Shown piece by piece: positions 7,173 to 12,815 of a stretch of DNA of 14,130 bases. The notes beneath the pieces were generated by a model. The model was not told the origin of the DNA, ran no database searches, and saw only the letters and a list, made by a program, of their open reading frames with translations. Where the stretch lies: NCBI GenBank assembly GCA_945622055.1, contig CALZBV010000045.1, positions 1-14,130 of the forward strand. Reading direction: 5' to 3'. Made by a program: the position numbers and the translations under genes. Source of the DNA: an uncultured Clostridia bacterium. Lineage in GTDB: Bacteria > Bacillota > Clostridia > Lachnospirales > Lachnospiraceae. Positions within the stretch are counted from its first letter, which is position 1; each line of letters opens with the position of its first letter.

Positions 7173-7313
7173 ATGAAAAAGATAGGTAAGGAGCTTTGCT
7201 GGAAGATAAAATGCAACAGGAGTCTCCGCCGTCGCCTTCTTTGCTGCCAAAGATCATGGCAGGAGGTAACGAAGATTATCCTTCGTCTCAGCAGATTTTT
7301 GTGTGAGAACTGA
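7173..7313 (+). CDS. Doubtful 46-residue Arg/Cys-rich ORF
   Basis: ATG at 7173 has GGAGG 6 bases upstream and opens a 46-codon frame (MKKIGKELCWKIKC at the start, five cysteines, many Arg and Lys). I recognise no family. Its composition is unlike its neighbours, and two other frames over the same bases give equally plausible short peptides, so this may be a decayed gene or an untranslated leader. It lies between the trxA terminator and the DUF523 gene. Inside it, ACGAAG (7269-7274) and CTTCGT (7281-7286) form a small hairpin without a T-run. Confidence 0.2.
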   Translation: MKKIGKELCWKIKCNRSLRRRLLCCQRSWQEVTKIILRLSRFLCEN

Positions 7314-7372
7314 TGTTTTCTTTGTGGCGGAAGGCGATGTAATCTGAAAGGCAGGGAAAAGAGGGAGAACGG

Positions 7373-7789
7373 ATGAAACTATTGGTCAGTGCTTGTCTGC
7401 TGGGAGAAAACTGTAAGTATAACGGTGGGAATAACTACAGTGAAAAGGTTTCGGAATACATAAAGGGGCATGAGGTTATTTCGGTATGCCCTGAGCTTCT
7501 GGGAGGTCTGATGACGCCGAGAGAGTCGGCAGAAATGGTAGACGGAAGGGTTCAGCTTAAGGACGGGACGAGTGTGGATGAAGCCTTTCGAAAGGGTGCC
7601 GGGCTGGCACTTTGGATTGCCAAAGAACAAAAGATAGATCTTGCCATTTTGCAGTCCAGAAGTCCAAGCTGTGGAGTCAACCAAATCTACGATGGAAGCT
7701 TTACCGGCAGACTGGTGAATGGGCAGGGGGTATTTGCAAGGCTTTTGAAGGAAGAAGGGATTCCGGTAATTGATGTGGCGGATTTATAG
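7373..7789 (+). CDS. DUF523 family protein, TudS-like
   Basis: A 138-residue single-domain DUF523 protein (older name YbbK). It starts MKLLVSACLLGENCKYNGG and contains VCPELLGGLMTPRESAEM and SRSPSCGVNQIYDG, the diagnostic blocks. The three conserved cysteines are Cys8, Cys39 and Cys100. In TudS, a characterised DUF523 protein, three cysteines hold a [4Fe-4S] cluster that removes sulfur from thiouracil; that this copy does the same is inference. No DUF1722 domain is fused, unlike some proteobacterial forms. GAGGGAG precedes the ATG by 6 bases. It is followed after 124 bases by the TlpA-like gene, which is close enough for one transcript but not proof of it. Confidence 0.9.
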   Translation: MKLLVSACLLGENCKYNGGNNYSEKVSEYIKGHEVISVCPELLGGLMTPRESAEMVDGRVQLKDGTSVDEAFRKGAGLALWIAKEQKIDLAILQSRSPSCGVNQIYDGSFTGRLVNGQGVFARLLKEEGIPVIDVADL

Positions 7790-7913
7790 CGTTCAGAATA
7801 TCTGAGGAAGCACTGGAAACGCTGATGTTCACTTCCGTAGAGGAGCTGGGCTGGTAACGGTGATTTTCGGAGTGCCGTTAGGCAGAAGAACAATCAGACA
7901 GGAGGATGAAGCG

Positions 7914-8519
7914 TTGAAGAAAAAAGGGATAAAAATGATACTGTGCTGCTCTTTGCTGGCAGCGTTCTTTTTGACCGGCTGCGGGAAAGAGAAGGAAACT
8001 GACCTGACGGAGTCGCTTTCGGTGGAAGAAAATGTGAAGGGAGAAAAGGAACAGAAAAAAGAGCAGAATAAGGAGCAGAACAAGGAGGAAGGAGATTTTG
8101 CTCCGGATTTTTCGGTTGAGTTAAATGACGGAAGCATATACACCCTTTCTGATTCGAGAGGCAGGGTAGTCCTGATTAATATCTGGGCGACCTGGTGTGG
8201 ACCGTGTTGTAGGGAAATGCCGGCGTTTCAGCGGTTATATGAGGAGTTTGGTGACGAGCTTCAGATTGTTGCCGTGAATTATGCTGAGTCGAAAAAGAAT
8301 GTGGATCAGTTTGTGGAGAACGAGGGCTATACTTTTCCCTTTGCGTATGATGAGGACGCAGTAGTTTCTGCGCTGTATCCGTCGGACGGAATTCCTTATA
8401 CCGTGATTATTGACACGAAGGGAAAGGTGTATCAGACCTTCCTTGGTGCCGGTTCTGCAGATGAGCAGTACCAGGTCTATAAAAAGGCCATTGAGGAGGC
8501 ACTGAGTGAAGCGGAGTAG
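7914..8519 (+). CDS. TlpA/ResA-like thioredoxin-fold lipoprotein
   Basis: A 201-residue exported thiol-disulfide protein. I chose TTG at 7914 because AGGAGG (7900-7905) lies 8 bases before it and the product then begins MKKKGIKMI, a proper basic signal-peptide start; a GTG at 7860 would add 18 unlikely residues. The lipobox is FFLTGC with lipidated Cys23. A charged linker rich in Lys, Glu and Gln (about 24-60) leads to a TlpA-type domain with DFAPDFSVEL, NIWATWCGPCCREMPAF (Cys95, Cys98, plus Cys99) and the cis-proline motif GIPYTVIID. It should be anchored on the outer face of the membrane and reduce or oxidise partner thiols there. It overlaps the next gene by 14 bases. The third cysteine after CGPC is uncommon. 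Confidence 0.92.
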   Translation: MKKKGIKMILCCSLLAAFFLTGCGKEKETDLTESLSVEENVKGEKEQKKEQNKEQNKEEGDFAPDFSVELNDGSIYTLSDSRGRVVLINIWATWCGPCCREMPAFQRLYEEFGDELQIVAVNYAESKKNVDQFVENEGYTFPFAYDEDAVVSALYPSDGIPYTVIIDTKGKVYQTFLGAGSADEQYQVYKKAIEEALSEAE

Positions 8520-8646
8520 GATAATACGTATTATTGTATTGATTTTGGGTGCTGCTTTTCTTGGCGTTGGGATTTATACCGGGGATTTTGTCGGCGTATT
8601 TCGAAAAGCAACGAAGATTTGCTACGAATGCATAGGGATAGGATGA
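8506..8646 (+). CDS. Small membrane protein with CXXC motif (CD1871A-like)
   Basis: A 46-residue protein missed by length cut-offs. GTG at 8506 lies inside the end of the TlpA gene, 6 bases after GAGGAGG, so translation is probably coupled. A short basic start (MKRSRIIR) leads to one hydrophobic helix (about 6-24), followed by YTGDFVGVF and a C-terminal CYEC motif (Cys39, Cys42) with the ending IGIG. Size, helix and CxxC ending agree with what I recall of the CD1871A family of Clostridia, which is found beside TlpA-like and 4Fe-4S membrane proteins and has no known function. The CXXC may exchange electrons with the TlpA domain or bind metal; this is inference. It ends 9 bases before the iron-sulfur protein. 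Confidence 0.82.
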   Translation: MKRSRIIRIIVLILGAAFLGVGIYTGDFVGVFRKATKICYECIGIG

Positions 8647-8655
8647 CGAAACGAA

Positions 8656-9501
8656 ATGAACTTTTTCAGGAAACATACAAGAAGGCTTACACAGGTAGTT
8701 ACCGCTGTTTTGTACAACTGTAATTTTACCGGGTTTGCGCAAGGAACGATCTACAAGGGGAATCTGAAGCATATCTGCGTTCCGGGGCTGAATTGCTACT
8801 CCTGTCCGGGGGCAGTCGGTGCATGTCCGATGGGAAGCCTGCAGTCGGCGCTAATTTCGTCAAAATATAAGGTTCCGTATTATGTTTTAGGTCTTCTGCT
8901 TCTTATGGGAGTTATGCTGGGACGCTTTGTTTGCGGATTTTTGTGTCCTTTTGGTCTGCTTCAGGAGCTGCTTTATAAGATTCCGGGTAAAAAGCTGAAA
9001 AAGAGTAAAATTACAAGAGGGTTATCCTATGTAAAATATGTTCTTTTGCTTGGACTTGTGGTAATTGTTCCGATTGTTTTACATAAACCGGGCTTTTGCA
9101 AATATATTTGTCCTGCCGGAACACTGGAGGGCGGGGTTATTCTCGGATTAATGAACGCATCGGTCCGGGACATGCTTGGAAAGCTTTTTGCGTGGAAGTT
9201 TTTGGTGCTTATGGGTATTCTGATTTCAGCGGTGTTCTGTTATCGAAGCTTTTGCAGATTTCTTTGTCCGTTAGGAGCATTTTATTCCCTGTTCAACCGC
9301 TTTTCGTTTACGAGAATGATTGTGGAGGAGCAGAAATGCAACCATTGCGGTGCCTGCGAACGGCTCTGTAAGATGGATATTCATACCGTAGGAGACAGAG
9401 AATGCATCCAGTGTGGAGAATGTGTCCGGGTCTGTCACAGCTGTGCAATCAAAAGAAGCCCGGTCTGCGGCAAAAAGAGCCGGGAGAAGGATGGAGAATA
9501 A
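8656..9501 (+). CDS. Polytopic membrane 4Fe-4S protein (NapH/YccM-like)
   Basis: A 281-residue integral membrane iron-sulfur protein with 22 cysteines. The N-terminal part has GLNCYSCPGAVGACPMG (Cys47, Cys50, Cys57, after Cys41). Hydrophobic helices are visible at about 73-92, 125-142 and 180-197. Three CxxxCP motifs follow the helices: C93/C97, C148/C152 and C200/C204, as in NapH/YccM-type electron-transfer proteins. The C-terminus carries two ferredoxin-type clusters: Cys228-231-234-238 and Cys250-253-256-260. It probably passes electrons across or along the membrane to a thiol partner. It is the last gene of the TlpA/CXXC group, and AGGA 12 bases before its ATG lies in the end of the previous gene. 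No heme motif or quinol oxidase partner is visible. The physiological donor and acceptor are unknown. Confidence 0.9.
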   Translation: MNFFRKHTRRLTQVVTAVLYNCNFTGFAQGTIYKGNLKHICVPGLNCYSCPGAVGACPMGSLQSALISSKYKVPYYVLGLLLLMGVMLGRFVCGFLCPFGLLQELLYKIPGKKLKKSKITRGLSYVKYVLLLGLVVIVPIVLHKPGFCKYICPAGTLEGGVILGLMNASVRDMLGKLFAWKFLVLMGILISAVFCYRSFCRFLCPLGAFYSLFNRFSFTRMIVEEQKCNHCGACERLCKMDIHTVGDRECIQCGECVRVCHSCAIKRSPVCGKKSREKDGE

Positions 9502-9507
9502 GGTATC

Positions 9508-9570
9508 GTGGCAAGTGTAGCAGCCTACTACATATGCAAGTGGCTGGATAGAGAAGAGGGCGACAATTAG
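9508..9570 (+). pseudogene. Remnant of a small hydrophobic ORF (YYICKWLD type)
   Basis: From GTG at 9508 the frame reads MASVAAYYICKWLDREEGDN, then TAG. It has no ribosome binding site, because the 4Fe-4S gene stop (9499-9501) lies just before it in the same frame. An overlapping frame from ATG at 9491 (MENKVSWQV) would join it after one frameshift, which suggests a shortened or frameshifted copy. From memory, small peptides ending in YYICKWLD or similar, followed directly by a GC-rich terminator, recur in Clostridia genomes; I could not check this. Function unknown. Confidence 0.35.
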
Positions 9571-9579
9571 TCCAAAAAG

Positions 9580-9610
9580 AAAACCCCGAGGATTGCGCCC
9601 TCGGGGTTTT
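9580..9610 (+). terminator. Strong hairpin terminator after the iron-sulfur gene
   Basis: AAAACCCCGAGG (9580-9591) pairs perfectly with CCTCGGGGTTTT (9599-9610), leaving a 7-base loop. The T stretch of the right arm ends the stem; the flanking A-run on the left means it could also act on the minus strand. It likely ends the transcript of the TlpA group. Confidence 0.85.
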
Positions 9611-9746
9611 GCTTTGTGTCTAGATGACACTAGTGAGTTCTTTTGCCTATTCTCATTGTATGCGCGGTAGTGAAGATTTGTCAAGGGAAAATTTGTTACA
9701 GTTTGTATTCACACTCTTGGTACTTTTCCGGTAGTGGCACTTCATC

Positions 9747-9783
9747 AAAAAAAGCTGCCGACCTGAGCAAATCTCAAACCGGC
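9747..9783 (-). terminator. Terminator of the tRNA-Lys gene
   Basis: On the minus strand, GCCGGTTTGAG (9783-9773) pairs over 11 positions, three of them G-U, with CTCAGGTCGGC (9767-9757) around a 5-base loop. Seven T follow after AGC (9753-9747). It begins 12 bases after the tRNA end. Confidence 0.8.
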
Positions 9784-9794
9784 AACCCTTTTAG

Positions 9795-9867
9795 TGCGCG
9801 ACCAGGGGTTCGAACCCTGGACACCCTGATTAAGAGTCAGGTGCTCTACCAACTGAGCTAGTCGCGC
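9795..9867 (-). tRNA. tRNA-Lys, anticodon CUU
   Basis: The minus strand folds as a standard 73-base tRNA. The acceptor stem is GCGCGAC (9867-9861) with GTCGCGC (9802-9796) and discriminator A. The D-arm contains AGCTCAGTTGGTAGAGC. The anticodon arm is CCTGA-CTCTTAA-TCAGG, so the anticodon is CUU, reading the Lys codon AAG. The T-arm contains GGTTCGAACC. CCA is not encoded; the next bases are CTA, so CCA must be added after transcription. It has its own promoter and terminator and no other tRNA beside it. Confidence 0.97.
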
Positions 9868-9900
9868 ATATTTCTTTTCCATTGCCTGAACGCAAAAATG

Positions 9901-9929
9901 ATTATATACCATGTGAATAGAAAATGCAA
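9901..9929 (-). promoter_or_regulatory. Promoter of tRNA-Lys
   Basis: On the minus strand, TTGCAT (9924-9929) and a perfect TATAAT (9901-9906) are 17 bases apart. Transcription would start near 9894, about 27 bases before the tRNA. Confidence 0.8.
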
Positions 9930-10008
9930 GCTTTTTTTTGCAATTTTTTAAAAAAATTGTGGAATTGAGTGAAAAATTAAAAAAGTTTTTAACATTTGAG
10001 ATTTCTAC

Positions 10009-10035
10009 TTGACATTTAGAATTCATAAGTATAAT
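10009..10035 (+). promoter_or_regulatory. Predicted promoter of the cas operon
   Basis: A perfect TTGACA (10009-10014) is followed after 15 bases by a perfect TATAAT (10030-10035); an alternative -10, TAATAT at 10032-10037, gives 17-base spacing. AT-rich DNA upstream (9940-10005) could act as an UP element. The leader to the cas3 ATG would be about 40 bases. Confidence 0.6.
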
Positions 10036-10083
10036 ATTTTGTTGTAGCGAGGGTGAAGCATCCTAATGCCAAGGGGGTTATAT

Positions 10084-12813
10084 ATGTATGAAGAGTATTT
10101 GGTTGGAAAATATGATAATGGGAAATGGGACCCTCTTGTAGTGCATTTGTGGGATACTGTTGAAGTTATGAAGCGACTGCTGAGATATTGGGTGTCCGAT
10201 TCTCAGATTATTGCGTGTCATATAGGAGAAGAAGAGTTTAAGAAGGTAGCGATTTTGGCGGCAGGTACCCATGATCTCGGAAAAGCAACCGCATATTTTC
10301 AAGGATATATCACGGAAAAATGTCCGCAGATAGCGGATATTCTTGAATCAGAAGGCTTTGCGTTATACAATGGTACGATGTACAGAGGTAAAACTCCGCA
10401 CGCACATGCCGGACAAATGATACTACAAAACTATTTTGGTGTTTCGGAAAGCTTTGCTGATGTTATCGGTGCACACCACGGAAATCCGGCTCCGGAAGCG
10501 GGGATAAATGGAACTGACAATATGCTGAAGGCATGGCCGGTGAACTTTTTTGGTCGCGAAAAGGATAAGGAACAGGAACGGTTATGGAGTTCAGTGTGGA
10601 AGAAAATCGTGGAGGATGCGCTACAAGAGGCTGCATTTCAATCCGTGGAAGATATACCGGAGTTGCCAATAGAAGCACAGGTTATTATTTCTGCACTTTT
10701 GATTATGGCAGACTGGATTGCCAGTAATATATATTATTTTCCGTTAATCCCTCTGAATGAGACCGGAGACAGGATAGATTTTGACGAACGTATACGGTTC
10801 GGTTGGGACAAGCTTATGTTTCCGCAAAGCTGGGAGTCGGAAGTTAACGGAATGAATGGAGGTATATTTGCTGAGCGATTCGGTTTTTTGCCAAATGATT
10901 TGCAAAGCGCGGTGTGTCAAATCGTAAATGAGGCAGAAAATCCAGGAATTATTATTATCGAGGCTCAGATGGGAATCGGTAAAACCGAGGCGGCATTGGG
11001 GGCTGCTGAGGTACTTGCAAATAAATGCCATTCCAACGGAATATTTTTTGGATTGCCTACACAGGCAACCTGTAATGGAATTTATGACCGGTTGTACCAA
11101 TGGGCAGATACGGTTTCGGAAGATACGCTAAACGCAATAAAGCTTGCACATAGTGGAGCGATGTATGATCCAAAGTATTTGCAACAGGTTATGCAGGGAC
11201 AGGCTGTGATCGACGAGGAAGAGGCGGATTCCCAAACATTGGTTCATCCATGGTTTAACGGAAACAAGAAAGCCTTACTGGCAGATTTTGTAATTGGTAC
11301 GGTGGATCAACTGCTAATGGCAGCTTTAAAGAAAAAACATTTTATGTTACGACACCTGGGGTTGGTTGGTAAGGTAATTATTGTTGATGAGTGTCATTCG
11401 TATGATCAGTACATGGATGTTTATCTGAAAGAGTCACTTAAGTGGCTTGGAGCATACAAAACTCCTGTTATTCTATTATCTGCGACGTTACCTTCAACGA
11501 TAAGAAAAGAGTTTGTAGAAGGTTACTTAAGTGGTTGTAAAGTACGAAGATTGAAGATAGCCGATGATATTTCCGGACAGGATTGGGCAAATAACCGGGG
11601 ATACCCTCTGATAACATGGACAGATGGAAATGTGATTCATCAACAGACAGTACAACAGAAGGTAACAAATAAAAGGGTGAAAATCAATTATTCAAATGGG
11701 AAGACAGGAGTAATTGATGCACTTAGAGAAAAACTGCAGAAGGGAGGCTGCGCCTGTGTTATCTTAAATACGGTGAACAGTGCGCAAGACTATTATCAAA
11801 GCATAAAAAATGCTCTGCCGGACAAAAAGATAATGTTGTATCATGCAGAATTTACCATGGAAGATCGGTTGAAAAAAGAAAAGGAACTTATGGATAAAAT
11901 GGGGAAGGGTTCCAACAATGAAGATCGGGATGGGTTTATTCTGGTCGGGACCCAGGTGTTGGAGCAGTCTCTTGATTATGATGCAGATGTGATGTTTACG
12001 CAACTTTGTCCGATTGATCTGTTTTTACAGAGAATCGGAAGGCTTCACAGACATAAAAGAACGGATAAGTATGACAATTCTGGAAGACCTATGAAGTTGC
12101 AAAATCCTGAGTGCTATGTGATTCTGGAAGATGTACATACAATGCAATATGATGAAGGTTCCGGAAAAATATACGGAGACTATCTTCTGATGCGAACGAA
12201 GAAAGTTTTGTCGGGCTATATTAGTATTCCGGAGGATATTCCGGAGTTGGTTCAAAAAGTCTATAATGACAGTGACGATTTGGAATTGGCTTGCTGTGAA
12301 GAGTATGTTCAGGCAAAACAGTGTCATCAGAAATTGCAAAATGAAAAAAAAGAAGCCGCGAATACTTTTTTGCTTAAAAAGCCACGAATACTTACCGGGC
12401 TATTGACAAATGCGAATCTTTCCGAGGAAAAAGGAGAGCAGAGTGTTCGTGATACAGATACGTCGATAGAGGTTATTCTTTTGAAGAGGGAGGATAAGGG
12501 AATTTGTTTGTTACAATCCGATGTAAAAAAGAGATATTTTCGTACAGATGAAATGCCGGACGAAGAAGGATGTATCAGTATTGCCAGACAAAGGCTGCGT
12601 CTGCCTGGATTGTTTTCCTGCAGTTATTTTATCCGGGAAGTAATCCATGAGTTAAGCGGAAGACAGAGTGATTTTGTTTTGTGGAAAGAATCTTCCTGGA
12701 TGAAAGGAGAGCTTATCCTTCTTTTGGATTCGCAAAACAAAACAGAATTATGTGGCTATCAGTTGTATTATGATAATGAGGTCGGATTGAAATATCAGAA
12801 AAAGGAGGGATAA
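10084..12813 (+). CDS. cas3: CRISPR-associated nuclease-helicase Cas3, HD domain plus DExH helicase
   Basis: Cas3 is recruited by Cascade to R-loops at target DNA, nicks the displaced strand and degrades it while unwinding. I chose ATG at 10084 (909 residues) because AGGGGG lies 6 bases upstream; an in-frame ATG at 10066 would add six residues and has a weaker GAGGGTG site. The N-terminal HD nuclease has His21, the H63-D64 pair in GTHDLGKAT, His106/His108 (PHAHAGQM), His131/132 (GAHHGNP) and Asp210 (MADWIASN). The helicase has Walker A GIGKT (297-301), DECH (435-438), SAT (466-468), GTQVLEQSLDYDAD and QRIGRLHRH (649-657). All catalytic residues are intact, so the protein should be active. casA begins 2 bases after its stop. 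The large accessory C-terminal domain is less conserved. Confidence 0.96.
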   Translation: MYEEYLVGKYDNGKWDPLVVHLWDTVEVMKRLLRYWVSDSQIIACHIGEEEFKKVAILAAGTHDLGKATAYFQGYITEKCPQIADILESEGFALYNGTMYRGKTPHAHAGQMILQNYFGVSESFADVIGAHHGNPAPEAGINGTDNMLKAWPVNFFGREKDKEQERLWSSVWKKIVEDALQEAAFQSVEDIPELPIEAQVIISALLIMADWIASNIYYFPLIPLNETGDRIDFDERIRFGWDKLMFPQSWESEVNGMNGGIFAERFGFLPNDLQSAVCQIVNEAENPGIIIIEAQMGIGKTEAALGAAEVLANKCHSNGIFFGLPTQATCNGIYDRLYQWADTVSEDTLNAIKLAHSGAMYDPKYLQQVMQGQAVIDEEEADSQTLVHPWFNGNKKALLADFVIGTVDQLLMAALKKKHFMLRHLGLVGKVIIVDECHSYDQYMDVYLKESLKWLGAYKTPVILLSATLPSTIRKEFVEGYLSGCKVRRLKIADDISGQDWANNRGYPLITWTDGNVIHQQTVQQKVTNKRVKINYSNGKTGVIDALREKLQKGGCACVILNTVNSAQDYYQSIKNALPDKKIMLYHAEFTMEDRLKKEKELMDKMGKGSNNEDRDGFILVGTQVLEQSLDYDADVMFTQLCPIDLFLQRIGRLHRHKRTDKYDNSGRPMKLQNPECYVILEDVHTMQYDEGSGKIYGDYLLMRTKKVLSGYISIPEDIPELVQKVYNDSDDLELACCEEYVQAKQCHQKLQNEKKEAANTFLLKKPRILTGLLTNANLSEEKGEQSVRDTDTSIEVILLKREDKGICLLQSDVKKRYFRTDEMPDEEGCISIARQRLRLPGLFSCSYFIREVIHELSGRQSDFVLWKESSWMKGELILLLDSQNKTELCGYQLYYDNEVGLKYQKKEG

Positions 12814-12815
12814 AA

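Noticed and set aside
7269..7286. Hairpin ACGAAG/CTTCGT as a terminator
   Set aside because: The stem is only 6 bp and no T-run follows it directly.
7789..7857. Short open frame after DUF523 (AFRISEEALETL at the start, EELGW at the end)
   Set aside because: It looks like a protein tail, but has no start codon with ribosome binding site and no recognisable family; it could be a gene remnant or chance.
7860..7913. GTG at 7860 as start of the TlpA-like lipoprotein
   Set aside because: No ribosome binding site and an atypical N-terminus; TTG at 7914 has AGGAGG at good spacing and gives a standard lipoprotein signal peptide.
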